Assembly: GCA_016191395.1 (NCBI GenBank)
Contig: JACPOS010000009.1
Location: 124,001 to 188,000 of the forward strand
DNA: 64,000 nt
Source of the DNA: Chloroflexota bacterium
Lineage (GTDB): Bacteria > Chloroflexota > Limnocylindria > Limnocylindrales > CSP1-4
Direction of reading: 5' to 3'
The notes beneath the pieces were generated by a model. The model saw only the letters and a program-made list of their open reading frames with translations, did no database searches and was not told the origin of the DNA. A program made the position numbers and the translations under genes. Each line of letters starts with the position of its first letter. The stretch's first letter is position 1. Shown one piece after another: positions 26,234-35,114 of the stretch.

Positions 26234-28539
26234 GACCCCGGCTGGACAATTCCTGCGGCTCCGTCGACCGTGACGATCTGCCCATCACGGAGGCGGCTCG
26301 TGGCGTCGCCGGTGCCCACGACGGCAGGAATTCCGTACTCCCGGGCGACGACGGAGGAGTGTGAGGCCACGCCTCCGGTGTCCGTCACGACGGCGACCGC
26401 TGTCGCGAACAGGGGCGTCCAGGCGGGTGTCGTGATCGGTGCCACGAGTACGTCGCCCGGCTGGAGCCGGTCGAATTCCGAGGCCGAGCGGATGACGCGT
26501 ACCGGGCCGGTGGCACGGCCCGGGCTGGCGGCGATCCCGCGCAGGCCCGACGCATTGCCGGAGCCCGGCATTCGAACCGCCTCCTCGGCCGCGCCAAGGA
26601 ATCGCTTCAATATCGGTGCCATCTCGCCGATGATGAGAGGCGGTACCAGCCGACGCTGCCCGTCCCAGGCAGCACGCCGGCGCACCGCTTCACTACCCAG
26701 CTCCCGGTTGTCCTCCGACCCGCCGAGGGCAACGAGCAGCTCATGGTGGGTGATGAAGAACACCTGATCCGGATCGGCCAGCTGGCCCCGCTCGTACAGC
26801 AGCTCGCCGAGCCGGCGAACGGCCCGGCGCATGAGTGGCCAGCCCAACGTGAACCAGAACACCTGCTCCTCGCGCAGCGGCTGGAACCGCTGGGCCGTCG
26901 TCACGACCTTGTCGAACCTGGCCAGCAGCTTCGGCTCGCTGGCGAGCGCGGATCGGGCGTCCTGCTCGACGGCCATGCGCTCGGCCTCCAGCCGCGAGCG
27001 CCGTTCGGATGCAACGGCGGCGTCCGAGGGTGCAGCGCCGCGCTCTCCCAGGGTCGGGAAGACCCAGTCGAGCCCCTCCACGGCATGCCCGTATGCCTCG
27101 ATCGACGGTGCGAACAGGCCTCGGAGCAACCAGAGGTGACTTCCGCCGATCCGCGGATGAAGATGGCGTCGATAGAAGGCAGCCAGCGGGATCTCTGCCT
27201 TCGTCGCGAACCCAGCGACGCCCATGATCGAGAAGAAGTACTCGCCCGCATCGTCGGCCAGCCCGTCGATGAGCTCGACGAGTCCTTCGGCCTGGAGGCG
27301 CTCCATTTGCTCGTCGCCACGGGCGACAAGCGCCCGGTGGCGCGGCAGGACCGACTCCCGCCACTCCCGCACGAAGAGCTCGACTCCGAACCGGGCCGTC
27401 TGGGGAATCATCATCACCGCCCGGCGAGGTCGAACGAGGAGCGAGGGAAGGAAGTACCGGAGCATGATCCAGGCCATCGACCGGAGGCTCGTGGGGAACG
27501 TGCTCAGCGAGTAGAAATACCAGCCATTGACCACGGCATGCAACGGACGAGGCAACGGGATCGGGACGCTCGCCCGCATGCCTTCGTGGAACCGATCCTC
27601 AAGCCGTGCCAGCAGCCATGATTCAAAGAGCGGCGTGACCGGGTCACCCAGCCATTCGCCAAGCCTCAGGTTGCGGGCCCAACCGCCCGGCAGGGGCGGT
27701 CGCCAGTCGACCGGCTCCGGCAGGGCCGTCATCGGGCGGGCCTGAAGCAGGAACACGATGCCGTCGGCGATCGCCCACTCGATGTCCTGAGGTGTTCCGA
27801 AATGCGCTTCGACGCGTCGCGCCAGATCGGCCACTGCACGGGCCTGGTCCGTGTCGATCGAGCCCTCGCCGGCCCGCTGACAGACGACCGCGCCGGCCCG
27901 CACGATCCACTCGTCGGGGGTCGCCTCGCCGGCGACGAGCCGTTCGCCAAGACCCCGGACCGCGCTCACGACCGTCTCGCCCCGATCGCCGGTCACGGGG
28001 TTGGCGGTAAAGGCGACGCCGGCCGCCACGGCCGGGACAAGGCGCTGGATGAGGACGGCCATGCTCGCCCCGCCGCCGTCCCCTAGAGCCGCCCCGTACG
28101 CGGCGACCCTTGAGCTGAACGCGGACGCCCAGCAATGCCGCGCGGCGTCGACGATGGCATCGGCGCCCCTGACGTCGAGGACGCTCTCGTACTGCCCGGC
28201 GAACGATGCGCCGGGCAGGTCTTCGGCCACGCCTGAGGAGCGGACCGCCAGCGGGACTCCCTCGAAGCGATCGGCGACGGCTCGCAGGACACGCTCGACG
28301 TCGGCCGGAAGGGGCGCAGACTCGATCTCGGCGGGGGTCGAATCGCCGGCGAAGCCATTGGCGGCCATGAACGCATCGAATGCGTCGACGGTCAGGACCA
28401 CGCCCTCGGGGACAGGGAAGCCTGACCTGAGCATCTCCCCAAGGGTCGCCGCCTTGTTGCCGACCCGGGGCCGGTCCTCACGGGACAGGTCGTCCAGGTC
28501 GATCAGGCAGGAGCCACTGGCCACGTCAACGGCTTTCAT
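26230..28539 (-). CDS. PEP-utilizing enzyme, rifampicin-phosphotransferase-like
   Basis: 769 residues. Domain order: an N-terminal ATP-grasp domain (VGNKAATLGEMLRSGFPVPE; VRSSGVAEDLPGASFAGQYE; VAFTANPVTGDRGETVVSAV; ending FLLQARPMTALPEPVDW), a helical middle domain of about 350 residues, and a C-terminal swivelling domain with the phosphorylatable His727 in TGGVASHSSVVAREYGIPAV. That order matches rifampicin phosphotransferase rather than PEP synthase, which has a PEP-binding barrel at the C-terminus. The middle domain would bind the acceptor. Members of this family phosphorylate rifamycins, but many are uncharacterised, so the acceptor here is unknown. Confidence 0.82.
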   Translation of the reverse strand: MKAVDVASGSCLIDLDDLSREDRPRVGNKAATLGEMLRSGFPVPEGVVLTVDAFDAFMAANGFAGDSTPAEIESAPLPADVERVLRAVADRFEGVPLAVRSSGVAEDLPGASFAGQYESVLDVRGADAIVDAARHCWASAFSSRVAAYGAALGDGGGASMAVLIQRLVPAVAAGVAFTANPVTGDRGETVVSAVRGLGERLVAGEATPDEWIVRAGAVVCQRAGEGSIDTDQARAVADLARRVEAHFGTPQDIEWAIADGIVFLLQARPMTALPEPVDWRPPLPGGWARNLRLGEWLGDPVTPLFESWLLARLEDRFHEGMRASVPIPLPRPLHAVVNGWYFYSLSTFPTSLRSMAWIMLRYFLPSLLVRPRRAVMMIPQTARFGVELFVREWRESVLPRHRALVARGDEQMERLQAEGLVELIDGLADDAGEYFFSIMGVAGFATKAEIPLAAFYRRHLHPRIGGSHLWLLRGLFAPSIEAYGHAVEGLDWVFPTLGERGAAPSDAAVASERRSRLEAERMAVEQDARSALASEPKLLARFDKVVTTAQRFQPLREEQVFWFTLGWPLMRRAVRRLGELLYERGQLADPDQVFFITHHELLVALGGSEDNRELGSEAVRRRAAWDGQRRLVPPLIIGEMAPILKRFLGAAEEAVRMPGSGNASGLRGIAASPGRATGPVRVIRSASEFDRLQPGDVLVAPITTPAWTPLFATAVAVVTDTGGVASHSSVVAREYGIPAVVGTGDATSRLRDGQIVTVDGAAGIVQPGS

Positions 28540-28557
28540 TGACGCTACCTGGTTCCC

Positions 28558-29349
28558 TCACCTGACCGCGATCATCCCGACCATGCCGGCCTCCTTGTGA
28601 CCGGGAACGGCGCAGTAGAACTCGAGGGTGCCGGCGGAGGTTGGCTTGATTGCGACGGCGGTCGTGGAGTTCGCCGCCAACTGGATGTTGATCTTCAGGG
28701 CATCGATCGTGAAGGAATGACCGAAGCCGTCCCTGTTGATCACGAACAGGCCCAGGACCTCGCCGTTCTTCATCTCCAGCCTCGTCTCCAGGAACTTCGT
28801 GTTCTCGGCCGTGACGACGCCGGTCGTGGTTGGTGCCTCGGCCACGCCACCCCCGGCTGACCCGACGGCGGCTCCCACGAATGACGTCGCGATCGCTCCT
28901 GCGACGGCGGCCCAGACCACCGCCGTGAGGATGCGCCCCCGAACCCCGACGCGGTCGATCCCACCGGTCCGGGCCTCGCGGAAGGCCGAGATCCCGGCGA
29001 TCACCAGGACCGTGACCCCAGCCACGAGCGGCAGCGCCACGGTGAAGCCGGGATCGATCGGATGACTGAGCGAGTAGGGCAGGAACGTAGCATTCAGGAG
29101 CAGGAACAGGATCCCGGGAACGAGGGCGACGAGCCAGAACCGCGGCCGTGCCGGCGCGGCAGGCCAGAACGTGGCGAGAGCCGCCGCGACCGCGAAGGCG
29201 ATGGAGAATCCAGCCAGGATGGGCAGGAACGCCGCGGCTTCCGGCGAGTCGAGCTCGGGCAGGATGAACAGGATGATCGAGTACACGAACGCCGCGACAA
29301 GCACCCAGTACGTCGCCGCGTACAGCCGCATCGAGAACGTGCGTGCCAT
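28558..29349 (-). CDS. Membrane-anchored cupredoxin
   Basis: 263 residues. Five hydrophobic segments occupy about residues 10-170, followed by an extracytoplasmic cupredoxin domain. The type-1 copper ligands are visible: His211 (FGHSFTID), then Cys246, His251 and Met256 in FYCAVPGHKEAGM. This is a blue-copper electron carrier or copper-binding domain fixed to the membrane, resembling soluble cupredoxins of the plastocyanin/azurin superfamily fused to an unknown polytopic anchor. It lies three bases after the 259-residue membrane protein stop and 18 bp before the PEP-utilizing enzyme gene. Confidence 0.85.
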   Translation of the reverse strand: MARTFSMRLYAATYWVLVAAFVYSIILFILPELDSPEAAAFLPILAGFSIAFAVAAALATFWPAAPARPRFWLVALVPGILFLLLNATFLPYSLSHPIDPGFTVALPLVAGVTVLVIAGISAFREARTGGIDRVGVRGRILTAVVWAAVAGAIATSFVGAAVGSAGGGVAEAPTTTGVVTAENTKFLETRLEMKNGEVLGLFVINRDGFGHSFTIDALKINIQLAANSTTAVAIKPTSAGTLEFYCAVPGHKEAGMVGMIAVR

Positions 29350-29352
29350 GAC

Positions 29353-30132
29353 CTACCTCCCTGTGTTGTCGCCTTCGATCCCGCGCTGACCCCGCTGGTC
29401 CCGGTCCCCCCGGTGCTCCCGGTCCTCCCGGTCCTCCTGCGCCGAGGCGTTCCACCACCGGCGCGAGATCAGCAGGCCGGTGGCCGCAAGCAGGAAGATG
29501 TGCAGGAGGAGGATCGGGAAGAGGAAGACGCCGAGGAAGACATCGCCTGCCAGCAGACCGAGCGACGTGAAGGCAAGCAGGGTGAGGAGCCAGGCGATCG
29601 AGCGAGGCATCCAGGGCATCGCGAGCGCGGCCGTGCCGAGCGCAAGGAACCCGAGGCCCTGGGTCAGCTGGCCGGCCTCGAAGAAGGCGCTGATGATCCC
29701 GGCGACCGTCCGGGCGAGGGCCACGATCGCCGGCTGGTCGGCACCGGCCGCCGCAAACTGCGCGCCGAGGCCCCCGACGACGGTCATTCGGACGAAGGCG
29801 CCGATGATCCCGGTGACCGCCGTTACCCCGAGCGCCGCACCGAGCCTGCCGCGGACGGGGGCGTCCCGAGACAGCGCGAGCCCGGCGATGACGAGCAGGC
29901 CGCCCATCCCGAGCCAGCCGAGAGCATCGAAGACCATCGACAGCCGGTACAGGCCCGGGGCATAGGCGGCCATGATCAGCTCGTCGTAGTCGCCGCCGAT
30001 GCCCGGCCGCGACGCGACGGTCCCGAGCGCGGCGAAGAAGGTCGTAAACAGGCCGACGAGCGTGACGGCAACGACGAGTCCCCAGCGGGCAAGAATCGAG
30101 AGCCACACGTCCCGAGCACCGCGAGTAGTCAC
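29353..30132 (-). CDS. Polytopic membrane protein of unknown function
   Basis: 259 residues with about six or seven membrane segments (WLSILARWGLVVAVTLVGLF; GWLGMGGLLVIAGLAL; LLTLLAFTSLGLLAGDVFL and others). The family is not recognised with confidence; the layout resembles DUF4386-like membrane proteins. The C-terminal ~25 residues are a charged tail rich in Glu-Asp-Arg and Gln-Arg-Gly, encoded by a 9-bp-periodic CCGGTCCTC-like DNA repeat at about 29391-29440. GGAGG six bases before the GTG at 30132 decides the start. Confidence 0.65.
   Translation of the reverse strand: MTTRGARDVWLSILARWGLVVAVTLVGLFTTFFAALGTVASRPGIGGDYDELIMAAYAPGLYRLSMVFDALGWLGMGGLLVIAGLALSRDAPVRGRLGAALGVTAVTGIIGAFVRMTVVGGLGAQFAAAGADQPAIVALARTVAGIISAFFEAGQLTQGLGFLALGTAALAMPWMPRSIAWLLTLLAFTSLGLLAGDVFLGVFLFPILLLHIFLLAATGLLISRRWWNASAQEDREDREHRGDRDQRGQRGIEGDNTGR
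29391..29440. repeat. 9-bp-periodic low-complexity tract inside a coding 3' end
   Basis: Repeating CCGGTCCTC/CCGGTCCCC units; on the minus strand it encodes the Arg-Glu-Asp/Arg-Gly tail of the membrane protein. Such tracts change length by slippage. Confidence 0.5.
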
Positions 30133-30187
30133 GTCATCCTCCGACCATCTGCACGCGGCCACCCTAGGCCTGGCGTCGGGTCCCCTC

Positions 30188-33100
30188 CTATCCGTCGAAT
30201 GACGTAATCGGCGTCGTTCGCGTACGTGGATGACCGGCTCGTCGCTCGTCGGTCGGGAGATCCCGGCCCGGTTCCGCCCCCTGCTCGGTGACGTAGCGCG
30301 CCAGCGCCGCCCTGGACGCCAGGCCGAGCCGCTCATACATCCGGTCCAGGTGGGTGCCGACGGTCCTGGGGCTGATGACCAACCGTGCGGCGATCTGGCC
30401 GTTGGTCAGTCCTTCTGCGACGAGCCGGGCGACTTCCAGTTCACGCTGGCTGAGCTGGCCTCCGTCCCGACGGCGAGCCGGCGAACTCGGGCGGACGCCG
30501 AGTTCCCGCATGAGCGCTCGGGCGCGGGCCGCATGCCGTCGAACGCGGAGGCCGTCGAACGTGCTCAGCGCCGCCTGTGCCGCCGAAACCGCTTCGACGG
30601 GCTGGTCTTCCCTGATCGTGTGCGCCCATTCGAGGCGCGTCCGCGCAAGCTCGAACGGGAGATCGAGTACCTCGAATCGCCGGCGCGCTGCCGCCAACTC
30701 GGAGGACGCGGCCGCCGCATCACCGAGGGCCTGGTGGGCGAGGCCCTCCACCCAGACGGCCAGCGCGGCGGCAAGGGGGTTGTCGCCGTGGCCGTCTTGC
30801 GCGATCTCCCGGGCGGTCGCCAGTGCCCCCACCGCATTCGACGCCGCGACCTGTGCCTCGCCGAGCAAGGCGAGCGTCTGCGGCCGCAGGCCGGTCAGCG
30901 CTACGGACGACGACCGCGCCAGGACCAGGGCGAGTTCCGAAGCACGGACCGGCTGGCCGATCTCGAGGGCCAGCATGGCTTCGGCCAGGCTCGTGATGTT
31001 GAAGATGTTGCGGTCGGACAGGTCGCCTCCACCGTACGCGGAGACGGCCTGCTCGAGGGACGTCTTCGCCTCCTTGACGTCGCCTCGAAGCGTGAGGATG
31101 ACGGCTCGGACACTGAGCGCGCCAGCGACCTGCCGCGGAATGCCGAGTCGCCGAGCCAGCGCGAGCGCACCGGCGCTGCCCGAAAGGGCGTCGTCCCATG
31201 CCCCCGCCCGGAGGTCCGCGAGGATGAGCTGCGTTCGCGGATAGAGCTCCAGGGTCGGCGCCCCCAGGCGTCGAGCCAGCTCCATACCGGCCGTGGCATG
31301 GCGACGTTGGGCGCGGTGATCGCCCACGGCATAGGCGGACATGGCCAGCGCGCCATTTGCCCGCTGGGCGAGCAGGAACTCCCCAGCCGCCTCGGCCGCA
31401 GCCAGCACGCCGGACAGGCGATCCCGTGCATCGGCGTATCGACCGGGCGCGACTTCGAGGAACGCCGCCGCCAGGTCCGCCTCGATCGAGGCACGGGCGG
31501 ATCCAAGCTGCGTGGCCAGGATCTTGAGATCCGCGGCCGCCGCCGCGAACCCGTCCAGATCGCCCAGGCGGCCGGCCACGACAAGCCGGGCGTGCTGGAG
31601 ATCCGCCACCTCCTGGGAGGGCTCGCTGCCGGCGAGGGTGGCCAGGCCTGCCGACAGCTGCGATCCGGCGATCTCGAAGTGGCCGCGGTCCCACTCCGCC
31701 ATCGCCAGGAGTCGATGGACGCGGCCGACACCGTCCAGGGCGCCAGCCCGCGCATACTCGACATTCGCCTCGGTCCAGACGCTGATCGCGGCGGCGCCTT
31801 CGCCGATCCGTTCCCATGCTTCCCCCAGGCGCTCCAGCAACCAGGGCAGGAGGTCACCGCGCCGGCCGTCGCGGACGATCGCAAGCGCCGCGCCGAAGTG
31901 CCCGGCGGCAGCATCGTGGGCACCCAGCGCGATGGCTCGCTCCCCTGCGCCGATGGCGACCTCGAGCGCCCGATCCGGGTCGAGGAGCGAACCGGCTCCA
32001 CGGTAGTGGGGGGCCAGTTCCTCGAATGCGTCCGGGCGGTCGCGCTCGATCGCCCCCGCGAGGGCGGCGTGGATGCGCCGGCGGTGCGCGTCAGCCATCG
32101 AGCGATCGACCACTTCGCCGATCATCGGGTGGGTGATCCGGTACGTCACGTCCCGCCCAGTGCCTTCTTCGGCTGCGATCCCGGCAGCGCGCAGGCGGTC
32201 CAGCGCTTCGTCGAGGTGCTTGTCGTCCAGGCCGGCGGTCGCGCGGAGCAGCGGGTCGGAGATCGAATCACCGGCAACCGCGATCGTCTCGAGCACCCGC
32301 CGGTCCGATCCGTCGAACCGATCGACGCGTCTCAGGATCAGGTCCTGGATCGATGTCGGGGGAGTCACCGCGGACCCCGACCGCATCACCCAGACGCCAC
32401 CCGCACTCCGGAGCTGGCCGGCATCCACGAACGCCTGGAGGAGCAGCCCGACGAACAGGGGCGTGCCGCCGGTTCGCTCCTGGAGCTGCACCAGCAACCC
32501 CGGCGGCGCCTCGGCACCGAGCATGGCCTCGGCGAGTGTCACGGTCTCCTCGGCTGTGAGCCGCGACACGGCAACCCGCTGGGCAATCTCATTCCGCTCC
32601 AGGGACGCGACAAGGGCTTCCACGTGGGAGTTTGCCGACGCTTCGTCCGGGCTGTACGCCGCCAGGATCAGGACACGCTGCGCGGCGACGCCACGGGCCA
32701 GGTAATGGAGCAGCTCAAGCGACGCGGGATCCGCCCACTGGAGGTCGTCGAGAAACAAGAGCACCGGCGACTCGCGCGCCATCCGCTCGCACAACCGGGC
32801 CACGGCCTCGAACATCCGGGTCTTCTCCAGGCCGGCGTCGCCGAGGTGCTCGGATTCGGGCAGCGGCATACCCCCGATCATGCGGCCCAGGTGGGGCAAT
32901 CCGGCAACCAGCGGCGCCAGGTGGCGCCGGTCGAGACCTCGCAGATGTGATCCGAACGCATCGACGAGCGGGCCGTACGCGAGTGACCGCTCGAGCGGAT
33001 AGGCGCGGCCCTGAAGGACGCAGACGCCCTCGCTCCGCGCTGCGTCCATGACCTCGTGGGCGAGCCGGGACTTCCCCACGCCAGGCTCCCCGAAAAGAAA

Positions 33101-33199
33101 GACCGTCGCCCCATGGCCGCCAACGGCTTGAGCCATGGCACCCTTCAGGCGAGTCAGTTCTTCCTGGCGGCCGACCAGGGCGGGCTTTCGCAGGCGCAT
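30188..33199 (-). CDS. LAL-type LuxR-family ATPase regulator
   Basis: 1003 residues. N-terminal AAA-type ATPase with Walker A FGEPGVGKSRL (residues 36-46) and Walker B LLFLDDLQWADP; a long helical middle region of TPR-like repeats; a C-terminal LuxR HTH at about 915-970 (LSQRELEVARLVAEGLTNGQ, IAARLVISPRTVGTHLDRMY). These are large ATP-binding regulators related to MalT. It sits 55 bp upstream of the membrane protein/cupredoxin/PEP-enzyme/methyltransferase genes on the same strand and probably controls them. GAGG lies nine bases before the ATG. The last ~35 residues after the HTH are an unstructured tail. Confidence 0.9.
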   Translation of the reverse strand: MRLRKPALVGRQEELTRLKGAMAQAVGGHGATVFLFGEPGVGKSRLAHEVMDAARSEGVCVLQGRAYPLERSLAYGPLVDAFGSHLRGLDRRHLAPLVAGLPHLGRMIGGMPLPESEHLGDAGLEKTRMFEAVARLCERMARESPVLLFLDDLQWADPASLELLHYLARGVAAQRVLILAAYSPDEASANSHVEALVASLERNEIAQRVAVSRLTAEETVTLAEAMLGAEAPPGLLVQLQERTGGTPLFVGLLLQAFVDAGQLRSAGGVWVMRSGSAVTPPTSIQDLILRRVDRFDGSDRRVLETIAVAGDSISDPLLRATAGLDDKHLDEALDRLRAAGIAAEEGTGRDVTYRITHPMIGEVVDRSMADAHRRRIHAALAGAIERDRPDAFEELAPHYRGAGSLLDPDRALEVAIGAGERAIALGAHDAAAGHFGAALAIVRDGRRGDLLPWLLERLGEAWERIGEGAAAISVWTEANVEYARAGALDGVGRVHRLLAMAEWDRGHFEIAGSQLSAGLATLAGSEPSQEVADLQHARLVVAGRLGDLDGFAAAAADLKILATQLGSARASIEADLAAAFLEVAPGRYADARDRLSGVLAAAEAAGEFLLAQRANGALAMSAYAVGDHRAQRRHATAGMELARRLGAPTLELYPRTQLILADLRAGAWDDALSGSAGALALARRLGIPRQVAGALSVRAVILTLRGDVKEAKTSLEQAVSAYGGGDLSDRNIFNITSLAEAMLALEIGQPVRASELALVLARSSSVALTGLRPQTLALLGEAQVAASNAVGALATAREIAQDGHGDNPLAAALAVWVEGLAHQALGDAAAASSELAAARRRFEVLDLPFELARTRLEWAHTIREDQPVEAVSAAQAALSTFDGLRVRRHAARARALMRELGVRPSSPARRRDGGQLSQRELEVARLVAEGLTNGQIAARLVISPRTVGTHLDRMYERLGLASRAALARYVTEQGAEPGRDLPTDERRAGHPRTRTTPITSFDG

Positions 33200-33395
33200 C
33201 TCGATGCCCTCTGGGACGGTGGGAGCACCAGGCTCTGTCTGCCGCTGACACCGTACCAGAGGAATAATTCCCGCTCAGCACAGCCCCGGCGATGAGGAAC
33301 ACGGACCGTTCGTCGTCGCCCGTGTCGGGGCTAGGTCCGCCACGGGCACATCATGGCCGCGTCACCCGAGCCTCGTACACTGCGACCCCTTGGCC
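33200..33395. promoter_or_regulatory. Divergent promoter region, LAL regulator / acetolactate synthase
   Basis: Contains TACACT at 33376-33381, nine bases before a TTG and fifteen before the ATG of the plus-strand gene. On the minus strand the AT-rich AATTATTCCTC at about 33262-33272 and TACGGT nearby could serve the regulator gene. No ribosome-binding site is seen for the plus-strand gene. Confidence 0.4.
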
Positions 33396-35093
33396 ATGAC
33401 CACCCGAACCGCGGCGGACCTGCTCGTCGCCTGCCTGGAGGCGGAGGGCTGCGAGTACGTCTTCTCCGTTCCCGGCGAGGAGACGATGGACATCCTGGAG
33501 TCGCTGTCGCACACCGACGCGATCCGACACATCACCACGCGCCACGAGCAGGGCGCGGCGTTCATGGCGGACGTCTACGGGCGGCTCACGGGGCGGGCGG
33601 CCGTGGCGATGGCAACGCTGGGGCCCGGCGCGACCAACCTCCTGACCGGCATCGCGGACGCCTACCTCGATCGGGCGCCGGTCGTCGCGATCACCGGCCA
33701 GGCGTCGTCGGAGAAGCTCCACAAGGAGGCCCACCAGGTCGTCGACGTCGTCGACATGTTCAAGCCCGTCACCAAATGGAATGCCCGGATCGAGCGCGCC
33801 GGGGTGATCCCGGAGATCGTGCGCAAGGCGTTCCGCGTGGCGATGCTCTCGAAACCGGGTCCCACCCATATCGAGCTGCCGGAGAACGTGGCGGGCAGCG
33901 CCCTCGACCCTGCCGACCGCAACAGGCCGCTCAGGCCCGGCAAGACGTACTTCCCCGAGCCGGCGCACGCCGCGATCAGGCACGCCGCGCGCCTCATCAA
34001 CCGGGCCCAGCGGCCCATCGTCCTGGCGGGCAACGGCGTCCTGCGACGTACCGCGTCGGGCCAGCTGCGCGCGTTCGCGAAGGGCCTGCACGTACCGGTC
34101 GCGGCCACGTTCATGGGCAAGGGTGCCATCGACGATCGCTCGCACCTGTCGCTGATGGCGGTGGGGCTCCAGGCGCGCGATCACGTGCTCACGGGCTTCG
34201 ACCGCGCCGACCTCGTGATCGCCGTGGGCTACGACCTGGTGGAGTACGCGCCGGCCCACTGGAATCCGGACGGGTCCAAGCGGATCATCCACATCGATAC
34301 CCAGCCCGCCGAGGTCGATGCCGACTACCAGCCCGAGGTGGAGCTCATCGGGGACATCGGCGGGGCGCTGGAGGAGCTGCTCGCCGCCACGCTGCCCGGT
34401 GGCGTGGGCGGACGGAGCGCGGGCCAGCGTCACGAATCGCGCGAGACGCTGGTGCACTCGGACCTGCGGACCGCGCTCCTCGCCGACCTCCAGGCGGGCG
34501 AATCGAGCGACGGCTACCCGATCACGCCGCAGCGCGCGATCTTCGACCTCCGCCGCGCCCTGGGCCCGAGCGACATCGTGGTCAGCGACGTCGGCGCGCA
34601 CAAGGTGTGGATCGCGCGCATGTACCAGGCGTACGAGCCCAACACCGTGATCATCTCCAACGGCTTCGCGTCGATGGGCATCGCGCTCCCGGGTGCGATC
34701 GCGGCGAAGCTCGTCCACCCGGACCGGAAGGTCGTCGCCCTGTGCGGCGACGGCGGCTTCCTGATGAATGCGCAGGAGCTGGAGACGGCGAAGCGGATCG
34801 GCGCCGGCATCGTCGTCGTGATCTGGCGCGACAACGGCTACGGCCTGATCGACTGGAAGCAGCGCAACGCGTTCGGGCGGCCGTTCGGCGTGGAGTTCGA
34901 CAACCCGGACTTCGTGGCCTTTGCTGAGTCCTTCGGGATCCCGGGCTTTCGTCCGGCCTCGGCGGACGAGCTCTACCCCACGCTGATGCGCGCCCTGGAG
35001 CTGTCCGGCCCATCCGTCATCGACGTCCCGATCGACTACGCCGAGAACGTCCGCCTGACCGAACGACTGGGGGCGCTCTCCGGCCTCGTCTGA
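33396..35093 (+). CDS. Acetolactate synthase-like TPP enzyme (second copy)
   Basis: 565 residues from the ATG at 33396 (a TTG two codons upstream is closer to the -10 box). PYR domain with VFSVPGEETMDILESL and catalytic Glu in RHEQGAAFMADVYGRL; C-terminal PP domain with GDGGFLMNAQELETA and the closing WRDNGYGLIDWKQ. It lacks a small subunit and is only distantly like the IlvB here; its MQ-to-LI helical region and AFGRPFGVEFDNPDFVAFAE resemble catabolic AlsS enzymes. A fermentative or pH-homeostasis acetolactate synthase is likely; no acetolactate decarboxylase is adjacent. Confidence 0.85.
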   Translation: MTTRTAADLLVACLEAEGCEYVFSVPGEETMDILESLSHTDAIRHITTRHEQGAAFMADVYGRLTGRAAVAMATLGPGATNLLTGIADAYLDRAPVVAITGQASSEKLHKEAHQVVDVVDMFKPVTKWNARIERAGVIPEIVRKAFRVAMLSKPGPTHIELPENVAGSALDPADRNRPLRPGKTYFPEPAHAAIRHAARLINRAQRPIVLAGNGVLRRTASGQLRAFAKGLHVPVAATFMGKGAIDDRSHLSLMAVGLQARDHVLTGFDRADLVIAVGYDLVEYAPAHWNPDGSKRIIHIDTQPAEVDADYQPEVELIGDIGGALEELLAATLPGGVGGRSAGQRHESRETLVHSDLRTALLADLQAGESSDGYPITPQRAIFDLRRALGPSDIVVSDVGAHKVWIARMYQAYEPNTVIISNGFASMGIALPGAIAAKLVHPDRKVVALCGDGGFLMNAQELETAKRIGAGIVVVIWRDNGYGLIDWKQRNAFGRPFGVEFDNPDFVAFAESFGIPGFRPASADELYPTLMRALELSGPSVIDVPIDYAENVRLTERLGALSGLV

Positions 35094-35114
35094 TCGCGCG
35101 CCGGCCGCCGGAGC

